In this document: one piece after another, positions 5,376 through 14,339 of the stretch
Layout: the number at the start of each line of letters is the position of its first letter
Position numbering within the stretch: position 1 is the first letter of the stretch
Assembly (NCBI GenBank): GCA_964529555.1
Contig: CAZGWV010000002.1
Location: 28,955-92,954, forward strand
DNA: 64,000 nt
Direction of reading: 5' to 3'
Source of the DNA: UBA7672 sp964529555
GTDB taxonomy: Bacteria > Pseudomonadota > Alphaproteobacteria > Caulobacterales > Hyphomonadaceae
The notes under the pieces: model-generated
What the model was told of the DNA's origin: nothing
What the model saw: the letters and a program-made list of their open reading frames with translations, nothing else
Database searches by the model: none
Program-made: the position numbers and the translations under genes

Positions 5376-7571
5376 TCATTCGAGGTTGTGCCCGGTTGAA
5401 TCGACGCAGTACCAAGGCGGATTGCTGAGCACTGCGCCCCCAGCAAGAAGCCGGCATTGAGCATCGCGCATCTCCGACCAGCGCGTGTTTTGATCCTCTC
5501 GACTGGGATCCATAGAGCGAACGCCCCGCAGCCAGAAATTCGCCCAGTCGATGTTGCGATTGTACACTGACAGCCGCTGACGCGGCTGACTCTTGTGGTG
5601 ATAGGCGTCGGCAAAGATGTGCATCTCGACAGCGCGACCGTAGTCCAACAACGAGCTAAAGAGTTGCATCATCTCGGCATACTCAGGCTCGGGCAGCTGC
5701 ATGAGCAGCGGCGTAACGATCTTGTCGGCATTCCAGGCTGGAGAGCTGGCGAATATTCCCGATCGACTGTCATACGGAAGTGCTTGCGCCTGCGCCTTTG
5801 CCATGTCCGCGCACGATCGATAGTGGGACGCCAAGTAGCAGATCATAACGTCGGCTGAACCGCCGGTCGTTACCGCAGCGGCGGTAAACATTCTTGAGTG
5901 AGAGATGGCGAATGTCGTATTATACGCGCTGCCGCTGAAGCCCGTGACCAACACACGGCCCGGATCGACAAGACCTTGTTTGTCCAGAGCATCAACCGCG
6001 CCCTCAAAAAAGTCTAGACCACTCAACTGGCTGCGTTCCACAGTAAAGTGGAAACCAGGCGCTCGACGAACCCCGCCACCACTGGAGTCGACGCAGACGG
6101 CTGCAAAACCGAGACCAGCAAGGACATGCTCGGGAACATCCTGCCCAGATCCGCCGAGTAGAAATCCATTGCAGGTGTAGCTGGTGATCACTAAGGGAAG
6201 ACGCTTGTTGGGATCTCGATGTCTGGGAAGTATGACACGTCCGAATGTCGAGCTGCCGTCACGATCGGTGATCATGATCCGGCTTGCCACGCCCAACCGC
6301 TCCGGAGTGAGGGCGGGATTGGGATTGAACAGCGTGTGAGTGCGGCCAGTCTGTAGATCCACGCTTATAAGCCGGGGCGGTTGATCGGCCGTCGCCGAGA
6401 TGCAGACCGCCTGTTCTCCCGTGATCTGACATTCTCCCATCAGACCAGAAGCTGAGGATCCCAGAACTCCTTCTGTCTCTAGCAACGTGTGAACCGTGTC
6501 CGTCTTGATGTCCCACCAGTTCAAGGCAGTTATGCCGAATGTTTTGGTTCGAAAGATCAGCCTTTCGTACTTGGTCCAGCCAACTACAGAAATGAAGTCA
6601 GCATCCGCGCATACCACTGCACGGCATGGCACGACTTTGCCTGCGGCATCTACCCAGCGGAGGATCTGGCCTGAGCGCGGCCTGACGCTATCGGGGGCTA
6701 CCGGCGCGGAAACAATCGAGCTGATTTCCGCCCAGACCTGCGCGACCGACTGCCGTTTCTGCTCGCCTTGCGGATCAAAGGGAGAGTCGCCCCCATCGCT
6801 TTCCTTCCACAGTACATCGAACTGCTTCCTGACCTCTTCCCGGGCCGCCGTCGTGCCGCCGAAATCAGGGAAGAGCGTCTTCACGGAAAGCGGCGTCTCA
6901 CCCAGGAGGGTCGCTCGGCCAAAATTCTCTGCGGTGGCGGAGCGTCGGATTGTTGCAAAACGCCCGTTGAATGGAAAATTGTGCGTCGGTCGATACCCAA
7001 CAATGAAGTCGCTATCGAGCAGCACGCCTTCGTCATACTCCATCTGCTCCGCTGCCTTGATTTGATCGCGCGTGCCAGGTCCAACCGCGTAGTGGACGGC
7101 ATCTTCATCGACGACAAAGGCTGAAACATCGGCGGCATCGTGCGTGACTTGCTGCAACCGCGAGCCATCTTTGGCCGCGCGCCACAGTTGAAGCTCCTCT
7201 CCCACGAGCCGACGAAAATAAACCCAGCTTCCGTCCTTCGACCATTGCGGCTGCTCTATTGCGAGGCCGCCGTTCACCTCCCACCGCGGTTCACCACCTG
7301 GCGCAAGCGGGATAAGACGGCCGTCCTTCAGATCGACAATCGTCCATTCGAGCTTTGTGCGGTTGTCCGCGACGCTCTGCTGATCGAGCCGAATGACCGC
7401 ATGCCGATCGTCCGGTGAAATGGTCAGACCCGAAATGCCGACGATCTCGACCAGCTCGCGCGTGGTCACTGGCGAAGCCGAGGCGCTCGGAGGCTGGGCG
7501 CCGCTTACGCTACTACTTACGATTGCCAGCAACAGAAGGCATGCGCTCGCGCGCACTCGAAAGCGAGCCAC
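5376..7571 (-). CDS. Lasso peptide isopeptidase (secreted S9 prolyl-oligopeptidase family)
   Basis: Opens the isopeptide ring of threaded lasso peptides. A signal peptide (ASACLLLLAIVSSSVSGA) sends it to the periplasm. A beta-propeller-like region fills roughly residues 50-470 and an alpha/beta-hydrolase domain the rest. Counted from the upstream ATG at 7598, the nucleophile motif GFSGSA puts Ser at 555. The acid region is LPEPEY (Glu637/639) in place of the usual HG-x-x-D, and His667/668 is in ADAYHHK. These spacings agree with the Ser-Glu-His triad I recall for the isopeptidase AtxE2. I prefer GTG 7571, which has AGGGAG upstream; ATG 7598 (740 aa) is the alternative. It lies 20-46 bp after the receptor gene, probably in one operon, so the peptide is imported and then linearised. 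Confidence 0.9.
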   Translation of the reverse strand: MARFRVRASACLLLLAIVSSSVSGAQPPSASASPVTTRELVEIVGISGLTISPDDRHAVIRLDQQSVADNRTKLEWTIVDLKDGRLIPLAPGGEPRWEVNGGLAIEQPQWSKDGSWVYFRRLVGEELQLWRAAKDGSRLQQVTHDAADVSAFVVDEDAVHYAVGPGTRDQIKAAEQMEYDEGVLLDSDFIVGYRPTHNFPFNGRFATIRRSATAENFGRATLLGETPLSVKTLFPDFGGTTAAREEVRKQFDVLWKESDGGDSPFDPQGEQKRQSVAQVWAEISSIVSAPVAPDSVRPRSGQILRWVDAAGKVVPCRAVVCADADFISVVGWTKYERLIFRTKTFGITALNWWDIKTDTVHTLLETEGVLGSSASGLMGECQITGEQAVCISATADQPPRLISVDLQTGRTHTLFNPNPALTPERLGVASRIMITDRDGSSTFGRVILPRHRDPNKRLPLVITSYTCNGFLLGGSGQDVPEHVLAGLGFAAVCVDSSGGGVRRAPGFHFTVERSQLSGLDFFEGAVDALDKQGLVDPGRVLVTGFSGSAYNTTFAISHSRMFTAAAVTTGGSADVMICYLASHYRSCADMAKAQAQALPYDSRSGIFASSPAWNADKIVTPLLMQLPEPEYAEMMQLFSSLLDYGRAVEMHIFADAYHHKSQPRQRLSVYNRNIDWANFWLRGVRSMDPSREDQNTRWSEMRDAQCRLLAGGAVLSNPPWYCVDSTGHNLE

Positions 7572-7617
7572 AGGAAACTCCCTGAATTCTGAACTCATTT
7601 GCGCCGAATGGTCAGCA

Positions 7618-10299
7618 TCACCAGCGCTGGGTGATGCTCAGCGTAATCAATCGCCCAAGTGGGTTGGCATTGGCGGGATCAAAGCCAATCGGATAGACGA
7701 TGCCCGATCCAGAGGCGTCCGAAAGAAACGGCGGATCTTCGTCGAGTAGATTTTGTACGGCCAGGCTAAGCCGCGTCCCGTCGTTCGATGGCGAACCGGA
7801 CAAGTCATAACCGACATTCATATCAACGGTCGTCCAGGCGCTGACCGCTTGTTGCCCCGGAGGAGCAAGTCGGTTCGCATAGCCATCTGTATAGTTGATG
7901 CTGACAGATGCATTGAGCGGCCCGCTTGTGAGAGCAGCAAAAGCACGCCCTCTCCAGTCGGCAGGTTGGCCTGGTACATCAACAGCTTGCAGGACCGCTG
8001 ATGTGGCAGAGCCACGCTGCTCGTAGTTGAGGATATGGGTCAAGTTCAAGCCCAGCTGTAGGTCCCCCCATGGCGTGGCAAGATCCTTGTCGATCGAAAA
8101 GTCGATGCCTTCCTGCTGCGATAGCGCGAGGTTCTTGAACCTCACGTCAAGCATCCAGACGTCGTTGCGAGCGAACAAGGTCGCCGCCGCCGCCACGGGA
8201 TCGGAGAGGTTGACGCCAGACGCATTGGCGACGAGGCGGGTTGAGCGAAGCGCCTCTTCGATAAATTCAGGAGACGGCGGGCGATAGATCAGATCAGGCA
8301 GGAGCGCAGGTGTAGCGAATGGGCTCAACCCCCCGGTCGGTGCGGCGGCGATGCGATTCGAATAGTCGATGCTGTAATACGTTAGACCCAACTTGAGACT
8401 AGGGTCGGTAGCGTGTCTGTAGTCGATGCCGAACGTATAGGTCTCCGCCGTTTCAGGCCGAAGATCGGGGACAGCGTAGCCAAGCATACCGATTACCAGC
8501 GCCGGAGCGCCGCCCACGCCAATTGGAAGCAGATAGTGCGATCCACTTGCGGGATCGAGCTGAGTGAGCGAGGGTGCGCGAAATGACGATCCGTACGAGC
8601 CTCTCACCGTGAGCTTGTCCACAGGCGACCAGGCCACTCCGATCTTTGGATCAAATGAGTCGCCGAAATCGCGTCCGAAAGAGGGCGTGCTTGTTTCTTG
8701 GTAGTCAGTGTATCGACCTGCAACATCCACCGAAAGCCGATGAACGAGCGGTATGTTCTGTTCGGGCGAAATCAGCGGCGCAAAAATCTCTCCAAATGCA
8801 TAGCTCGATTTGCGGCCCAACTCGTTTGAGCTGGCAACTCTGCTTGGGCTGATCCCCTCATACTTCTCCTCAAGAACGCCAGCCCCAATTGAGAAGCGCA
8901 ACAGGCCGGCCGGCAATTCCATCAGGGAGCCGTCCAGTTTCGCTGTCAGATCAAATTGAGCGTTTCGGCTATCCGACGGGGATATCGTCGTCAGAGGCGG
9001 CAGAAGGTTGAACTGAACGCTCGAAGACATTCCGTCTGTGTCGATCACCGCCACAGCTGCTACCAAACTGCCATGCAGGGAGTCACCGAATTCATAGTCG
9101 AATTCGACGTTTGCGAAAGCTGAGTCGGTCTGGCTTTGATAGTTCTGAAGCACTTGGCTTGCGAGAACGGGGCTGCTCAGATTCGCGCGTGTTGATTTGA
9201 TCTTTCGCCAACTGATGCCAGCATCTACATCGACGCTTAGACGATCACTGAGCTCCTGGCTCACCGTCGCAAAGACGTTGTGTCTGCTATCGACGGGCGT
9301 CAGCGTGCCGGGTCCGGAAAGTACGGCATAGTCTCTGTCAGTTGTCTTCAAGGCCGACGCGGAGAAATAGTCGTAGGACAGCAATCCGTGACCGCTATCC
9401 CAATGCACGCCTATTGTGTGTCCTGCCCCAACCTGCCGCATCCCGCCACGAGAGACCGCGCCAGCCGACAGCCTCGTCTCCGCCCCCTCGAAATCATCGC
9501 GGAGAATGAAATTGACCACGCCCCCAATCGCATCCGACCCATAGACGGCGGACGCGCCGTCCGTGAGGATTTCAACACGCTCCACCGCGCCCAACGGGAT
9601 CGACGAGACATCAGCACTCTGGCCGGAATTCGAGAGCGCCATCCGATGCCCATTTAGAAGTGTCAACGTCGTCGCCACGCCCAGACCACGCAGATCGATC
9701 GCGGTCGCGGCATCGAAGTTGGAAACGCTCGCCGAAGCGCCAGATGCGTAGGGAGATGTTGTGCCGGAGTTCTGCGGTATCTTTCTTACGAACTGCTCTG
9801 TCGTGACAGCGCCAGTTTTGGCGATGTCCTCGCGCGTATAGGATTCGACCGGAGACGACGCCGGCGTTAGGCCACGAATGTTCGTGCCCGTCACAACGAC
9901 AATATCAGAGCCAGGTTGTTCGAGCGGGTCCGGGTCGGACTGTATTTGTGCAGCCTGTTCCTTCGCAACAATCTTCACTGCATTCGATGTGACGAAAACG
10001 TAGGTGAGGCCCGAGTCCGCAAGCAGACGCTCAAGCGCTGTTGCAATGCTCATCTCACCCTGAACAACAGCGCCAATCTTGCCCGTGGTCAGGCTTGTGG
10101 ACGCTATCACCGATAGTTCTGCCTGACGCCCCAGGACAAGAAGAGCCGATGACAAGGGCTGACTCTGGATGTCGAAACGATAGGCTCGTTCCTGCGAATA
10201 CGCCGCCGGCGTCATCATCGTTGCAAGTGGCGCAGTCGCAAGAAGGGCGCAGCGCAGGCTGAAGCTGAATGTCCGCGATCCGTCCCGATTCCGTTTCAT
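7618..10299 (-). CDS. TonB-dependent outer-membrane receptor with STN signalling domain
   Basis: An 893-aa transducer. A signal peptide occupies residues 1-35. The Secretin/TonB N-terminal (STN) domain is at about 38-110 (RFDIQSQPLSSALLVLGRQA). A TonB-box-like segment (GSDIVVVTGTNI) precedes the plug domain at about 140-260, which contains VERVEILTDGASAVYGSDAI then GGVVNFI. The C-terminal barrel ends LGRLITLSITQRW, with a terminal aromatic residue as expected. The STN domain is what a FecR protein reads, so it probably signals through the FecR/sigma pair at the left. Its position before the isopeptidase suggests the matured lasso peptide, perhaps carrying a metal, is the ligand. GAGGGG sits just before the ATG, and promoter-like copy 2 lies about 30-90 bp upstream. 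Confidence 0.92.
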   Translation of the reverse strand: MKRNRDGSRTFSFSLRCALLATAPLATMMTPAAYSQERAYRFDIQSQPLSSALLVLGRQAELSVIASTSLTTGKIGAVVQGEMSIATALERLLADSGLTYVFVTSNAVKIVAKEQAAQIQSDPDPLEQPGSDIVVVTGTNIRGLTPASSPVESYTREDIAKTGAVTTEQFVRKIPQNSGTTSPYASGASASVSNFDAATAIDLRGLGVATTLTLLNGHRMALSNSGQSADVSSIPLGAVERVEILTDGASAVYGSDAIGGVVNFILRDDFEGAETRLSAGAVSRGGMRQVGAGHTIGVHWDSGHGLLSYDYFSASALKTTDRDYAVLSGPGTLTPVDSRHNVFATVSQELSDRLSVDVDAGISWRKIKSTRANLSSPVLASQVLQNYQSQTDSAFANVEFDYEFGDSLHGSLVAAVAVIDTDGMSSSVQFNLLPPLTTISPSDSRNAQFDLTAKLDGSLMELPAGLLRFSIGAGVLEEKYEGISPSRVASSNELGRKSSYAFGEIFAPLISPEQNIPLVHRLSVDVAGRYTDYQETSTPSFGRDFGDSFDPKIGVAWSPVDKLTVRGSYGSSFRAPSLTQLDPASGSHYLLPIGVGGAPALVIGMLGYAVPDLRPETAETYTFGIDYRHATDPSLKLGLTYYSIDYSNRIAAAPTGGLSPFATPALLPDLIYRPPSPEFIEEALRSTRLVANASGVNLSDPVAAAATLFARNDVWMLDVRFKNLALSQQEGIDFSIDKDLATPWGDLQLGLNLTHILNYEQRGSATSAVLQAVDVPGQPADWRGRAFAALTSGPLNASVSINYTDGYANRLAPPGQQAVSAWTTVDMNVGYDLSGSPSNDGTRLSLAVQNLLDEDPPFLSDASGSGIVYPIGFDPANANPLGRLITLSITQRW

Positions 10300-10325
10300 G
10301 TTGCCCCTCGCAGTGCTGGTACTGG

Positions 10326-10392
10326 TTTAGCCGCGCGAGCGAGCGTTTTCCCTACCTCGGATTTGCAGATTTTTTCTGGTGGACAGTTTGAT
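10326..10392 (-). promoter_or_regulatory. Promoter-like element, copy 2 (toward the TonB receptor)
   Basis: On the minus strand: an A/T-rich block CAGAAAAAATCTG, then GAGGTAGGG (10358-10350), 13 variable bases, then GCGCGGCTAAA (10336-10326), ending about 27 bp before the receptor start codon. Spacing is identical to copies 1 and 3. Position and strand fit a promoter of the receptor-isopeptidase operon. Confidence 0.55.
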
Positions 10393-10412
10393 CGCGGACA
10401 GAGATGAGCCTG

Positions 10413-11162
10413 CTATCGCCTGCGCGGTCGCCGCTTGCGCCCCGATCGAAACAGTTGTCCGGTTTCAACCATGCGCCAGACCGCTTCTTCAGGGCTGCGC
10501 GCGTCGAGCCGCTTGTTAGCGCTCTGACGAGTCGTTCGGACTGAAGTGACCTTCACACCACAACCATTTGCCGTGATTGCTGGCTTCTCTCCGAGCAGCG
10601 TCGCACGCGACAGAAATTCATGCTCGCGCGGCGTAAGAGTCTCCAGACCGGTGAGCTTGGGCCTCTGCAGCGAAAGGACGTACTGATACGCATAGTTGCC
10701 AATTCGCATGCAAAGCCGAGCGCGTTCCGGATCAAGGCGCTTGCTGGAGGTGACTGAGCAGGAGGCGCTCACAATGACCGAGCGGAGCTCCTGCGAAACG
10801 CCTTCGCGGTGACCCACAAGCTTGCGTAGGCGGTCAAACCAATCGCGGTGCGCTCGCTTCATGGACTCGCGCCGACCGTCCGTCTGCGGCCAGTAAACGG
10901 GAAAGTCGATCGACTCGACGGCGGCGAAAAGAGGATTGGCGTAACCGCCTGGGTCCCTTGCGTAAAGAAAATCAACCGCCTTGGCTGGCCAGTTGTGGAC
11001 CATGACGGCCAGGCTCCGCAGATCACCAGCCTGAAAATGTGTGACGATTGCAAATCCATCGACACCGATCTGGCGATAGGTGGCGACCAGAAGGTCTTTC
11101 ACACCGCGTACAGTATGAATCGCATCACAAGCCTCAACGAAGGACCAGTAGTGACTTCGCAT
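10413..11162 (-). CDS. LuxR-family regulator with autoinducer-binding-like N-terminus
   Basis: A 249-aa protein. The N-terminal 170 residues resemble the autoinducer-binding fold. In the ligand pocket the usual Trp57 and Asp70 positions appear replaced (NWPAKAVDFLYARD and YANPLF), while the later Trp is kept (FPVYWPQ). The C-terminal LuxR helix-turn-helix begins LTPREHEFLSRATLLGEKPA. No luxI-type synthase is present, so this is an orphan regulator. It lies upstream of the receptor gene on the same strand and probably regulates the lasso cluster or senses an unrelated ligand. The pocket alignment is by eye. Confidence 0.8.
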   Translation of the reverse strand: MRSHYWSFVEACDAIHTVRGVKDLLVATYRQIGVDGFAIVTHFQAGDLRSLAVMVHNWPAKAVDFLYARDPGGYANPLFAAVESIDFPVYWPQTDGRRESMKRAHRDWFDRLRKLVGHREGVSQELRSVIVSASCSVTSSKRLDPERARLCMRIGNYAYQYVLSLQRPKLTGLETLTPREHEFLSRATLLGEKPAITANGCGVKVTSVRTTRQSANKRLDARSPEEAVWRMVETGQLFRSGRKRRPRRR

Positions 11163-11358
11163 CTAGGCTTCAGCCCGCGCGCGGTGGTCGGCGATCTGGC
11201 CTTTTGAGAGGAGCAACGGATTCGCTAGTCGCATGCCGCCCCCAAAACGCGAAAAAAAATGCGCCTTTCGTGACAGATAGATGAATCGAGATTCCACAAA
11301 AGCGCAAATGGAAATCGTGCCTCCGTCGCACAAGATGTCCAGTCCGCGTCGATCATGG

Positions 11359-13107
11359 TCAGGCGCGCATCTGTTGGCGCCAAAGACCCGCATAGACTCC
11401 GTCCTTCGAAAGCAACTCGCGATGATGCCCCTGCTCTTTCACACGTCCTTCTTCCAGGACAATGATCTTGCCGGCGCGCCGGGCCATCGTGAGCCGATGC
11501 GTAACTATGAGTACCGTTCTTCCGTGACCTGCAGCGAGCAGATCGTCGCAGATCTCCTGTTCCGTATTGGCGTCGAGCGCCGACGTTGCTTCATCCAGGA
11601 TCAGGATGTCGGCGTCACGTAAGAGCGCGCGCGCGATCGCCACTCGCTGTCTTTCGCCACCAGAAAGCTGCAAGCCTCGTTCACCAACCTGGGTATCCAA
11701 CCCCATCGGCAAGCTTGCGATCAGTGCATCGAGACCCGCCCGCCCAACAGCCTCATTCAACGCCGACTTGTTGGCGCCTGGCTGTGCAAGCTCGAGATTG
11801 TACCGAAGTGTACCGCTGAACAGAACGACATCCTGAGATACCACGCCCATCCAGCGACGGAGCTGCCCAACGGCAAATGACGCTATGGGCTCGCCATCGA
11901 TTCTAATATCGCCTGTCTCCGGGAGGTAGTGCCGCTGCAGAAGCCGCAGAAGCGAAGATTTGCCCGCGCCTGATACACCGAGGATCGCGGTGACCTCGCC
12001 TGCAGTGGCTTCAAAGCTGACGTCGCGAAGAACTTGCCTCCCTTGCTCATAAGCGAAAGACACATTGCGGAATTCTATTGTGCGAGCCTTGTTTTCCCGG
12101 CTTGGCCAGCTTTTTCCGACCGGCTCATCTACATTCTCCTGAGGCAGGCTGAGCAAACGGCGCCAGCCGCGCAGATGTGTAAGCGCTTTTGCGAGATCCC
12201 GAACGGCGTAGCCTGTTGATTCAAGCGGCCCAACAATCTGAAGCAGATAAGCGGTCAGCAGAACCAGGTCTCCGACCGACATGGCCCCCTGGGTTATGCC
12301 GTCGACGCCAATCCACAATGCGGCGCCGAGCGCCGTGGCAAAGATGGTGGCAGCTGCAAGGCTGGTTTCGACATGTCGCGCAAAACTGTTGCGCCATGCG
12401 CGTTCGCTTTTTTCGAGCAGCCGATCGTAGCGCGACATGACGTCGGATTCGGCGGAAAACGCCTTGATGGCTTCGATGCCAATAAGGGCGTCGGCGAAGA
12501 CCCGGGTCGCTTCGACTTGAGACGCCAGAGCCGCCATCGTCGGTTGGGACACACGACGCACGCCTGCTGTAAACACCAGCGCATAGGCCGCGATGGCGCC
12601 GCCGAGAACGAGCCATAGTGTTACCGGAAACAGGTTCACCGCGACGATCAGAATGATCGTCATCTGAATAGCGATAGGCAGAAGCGTCAGACACCCCAGG
12701 GAGACAAGAAGCCGGACGCCCTGAAGGGCATGTGCATGCGCCTGAAGAGTCGCGCCGGTTGATTCGGCCAAGCGGGCTGCCAAGGGGGCATTCACAAGAC
12801 GCCCGAATGAGAGAGAGTCGAGGCGTCTCTGGAACGCCTGCTCTCCCGAGACGAAGAGATAGGTCTGGAGCGTTCCTGCGATACGCCCCATGACCAGGGC
12901 GGCAAGATATGCGAGCGCCCAGACATATCCTGCTTGCGTGTTGTTTGAGATGTTGTCGATCAGCAGCTTCAACAACACGGGCGTCATCGCCGCCAGGATT
13001 GCGGCAGCGATGGCAAGCAGCATGGCGCCGAGAAGCCGGACGCGAACGGACAAAACCGCCGCCTGACGGAGGGCGGACAGCACGGGGCGATTCACATCAG
13101 TTGCCAC
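11359..13107 (-). CDS. ABC transporter, fused permease-ATPase, probable lasso peptide exporter (McjD-like)
   Basis: A 582-aa half-transporter. Six membrane helices fill about residues 20-300. The nucleotide-binding domain follows: Walker A GVSGAGKSS near 377, signature LSGGERQR near 480, Walker B ILILDEATSALD near 500, and the H-loop in IVTHRL. It has no peptidase or other N-terminal domain. In its place beside the lasso genes, export of or immunity to the lasso peptide is the likely role. As I recall, clusters with an isopeptidase usually lack this exporter, so its presence is notable. It shares strand with the LuxR gene, 196 bp away. Family membership alone would also allow a lipid or drug exporter. 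Confidence 0.85.
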   Translation of the reverse strand: MATDVNRPVLSALRQAAVLSVRVRLLGAMLLAIAAAILAAMTPVLLKLLIDNISNNTQAGYVWALAYLAALVMGRIAGTLQTYLFVSGEQAFQRRLDSLSFGRLVNAPLAARLAESTGATLQAHAHALQGVRLLVSLGCLTLLPIAIQMTIILIVAVNLFPVTLWLVLGGAIAAYALVFTAGVRRVSQPTMAALASQVEATRVFADALIGIEAIKAFSAESDVMSRYDRLLEKSERAWRNSFARHVETSLAAATIFATALGAALWIGVDGITQGAMSVGDLVLLTAYLLQIVGPLESTGYAVRDLAKALTHLRGWRRLLSLPQENVDEPVGKSWPSRENKARTIEFRNVSFAYEQGRQVLRDVSFEATAGEVTAILGVSGAGKSSLLRLLQRHYLPETGDIRIDGEPIASFAVGQLRRWMGVVSQDVVLFSGTLRYNLELAQPGANKSALNEAVGRAGLDALIASLPMGLDTQVGERGLQLSGGERQRVAIARALLRDADILILDEATSALDANTEQEICDDLLAAGHGRTVLIVTHRLTMARRAGKIIVLEEGRVKEQGHHRELLSKDGVYAGLWRQQMRA

Positions 13108-13142
13108 TACGGTACCTGACGTTGAGATGGTTGGCGGCCGGT

Positions 13143-13182
13143 CTCAGGGCTCGCCCTGAGTTCAACTCGCCCTGAGTTCACA
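13143..13182. repeat. REP-like palindrome with a partial direct copy
   Basis: CAGGG-CTCG-CCCTG forms a hairpin, followed by a second TCGCCCTGAGTTCA a few bases on. The CTCAGGG/CCCTGAG core is typical of short dispersed intergenic repeats in Alphaproteobacteria. It lies between the divergent ABC and GntR genes. Confidence 0.45.
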
Positions 13183-13337
13183 ACGATCCTACCGCAAAGC
13201 GATGCGCGCTGTTTCCCCGGAACGACGAGGAATTGCACGTGACGTCAGTGGCAAAGTGGCGACTCGGTAATGATTCGCCGTGCTGGAGGGTGAATGTGCG
13301 GCGCCTACCGCGCGAGAAATTTGAAGACCCGGAAGCG

Positions 13338-13964
13338 ATGATGATGTCTGATCCGCCAGCGTCGGAGCGCGCTTATCAACGGCTCAAGGACTCCATCCTG
13401 TCAGGTACGCTGCCATCGGGATCGCTCGAGATTGGCGGCCTTGCCGATCAGATGCGAATGAGCATCACCCCCGTCCGCGAAGCGCTGGCGCGGCTCAATG
13501 TCGAGCGGCTTGTCAAGCTCACCCCGCATCAGGGCTACGTCATCGCGACGCCCACGCCCGCTCGGCTCGAGCATTTGTACGAGCTGTCGGGGACACTGAT
13601 CCATCTGGGGCTCGAGCGGGCAAATCGTTTTCGGCGGAAAACCATAGAACAAACACCGACGTTCAGCGCCACGGGCTCCTATGCAGATGATATGACCAGG
13701 CTCTTGCGAGATGTCGTGTCGGGCCAACCAAACGTCGCGCTGGTGGAAACGATTGCATCTCTCACCGACCAACTGTTCGCAAGCCGACGATGCGAGCTGC
13801 GGGTCTTTCCAGATGGGCAGGAGGAACTTGCTGTCCTGATTTCTCTCTGGACAAAAGGAAATCTGGGCGACCTGCGGCTAAGGCTGAAAGCTTATCACCG
13901 GACGCGTATTTTGAAGGTGGACGCGATCAGCCGCCTTCTCCTCGGAGAGGGGCGTTCAAGCTAG
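13338..13964 (+). CDS. GntR-family transcriptional regulator
   Basis: A 208-aa protein counted from ATG 13338; a longer frame from 13233 exists but lacks support. The N-terminal winged helix reads AYQRLKDSILSGTLPSGSLE, with the recognition region MSITPVREALARLNVERLVK and a wing at LTPHQGYVIA, as in the FadR/GntR subfamily. The C-terminal helical effector domain (about 80-200) is somewhat short. GntR regulators have been seen next to alphaproteobacterial lasso clusters, and this one is divergent from the exporter gene. A partial copy of the 22-bp element lies about 110 bp upstream. Confidence 0.85.
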   Translation: MMMSDPPASERAYQRLKDSILSGTLPSGSLEIGGLADQMRMSITPVREALARLNVERLVKLTPHQGYVIATPTPARLEHLYELSGTLIHLGLERANRFRRKTIEQTPTFSATGSYADDMTRLLRDVVSGQPNVALVETIASLTDQLFASRRCELRVFPDGQEELAVLISLWTKGNLGDLRLRLKAYHRTRILKVDAISRLLLGEGRSS

Positions 13965-14029
13965 GTGACGCCGCGTGCGGAAAGAAATGATACGCCTTGC
14001 GAGCTTGGTTATTTTGCACGCTCGGAGGG

Positions 14030-14057
14030 GACGCCGCCGCTTTGCAGCGGCGGCGTC
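14030..14057. other. Strong GC hairpin, 11-bp perfect stem
   Basis: GACGCCGCCGC-TTTGCA-GCGGCGGCGTC lies 65 bp after the GntR stop. No T-run follows on either strand. It may still end or attenuate transcripts from GntR or from the orphan promoter-like element near 14175 on the other strand. Confidence 0.5.
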
Positions 14058-14145
14058 AAGTAGCCATGCGAGCGGTTTGGCCGGACCTCGAATGGCTGTC
14101 GGCATTGATGCGGCCTGGAGTCTGGGGGTCATGCCGCATCCATCC

Positions 14146-14208
14146 TTTAGCCGCGCGAGACGCGAAACTCCCTACCTCTCGCGCTGAAAATTTTCTGACA
14201 GACGGATT
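14146..14208 (-). promoter_or_regulatory. Promoter-like element, copy 3, orphan
   Basis: On the minus strand: CAGAAAATTTTC, then GAGGTAGGG (14178-14170), 13 variable bases, GCGCGGCTAAA (14156-14146). It matches copies 1 and 2 in content and spacing but faces no obvious gene; only short frames and the GC hairpin lie downstream before GntR on the opposite strand. It is either the remnant of a lost sigma target or the promoter of a small RNA. Confidence 0.45.
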
Positions 14209-14339
14209 GTCATGGATAGTCGTCGGCCTCTTTGGTTAGCGTGGCAGCCTCTGCAATTGCAAGATCGTTTGGTGTGTCATTGCGCTGTCTGGCGCCATCA
14301 GCAACCCGCACGACGATTGCGGCGCAGGCATTCAGACTG

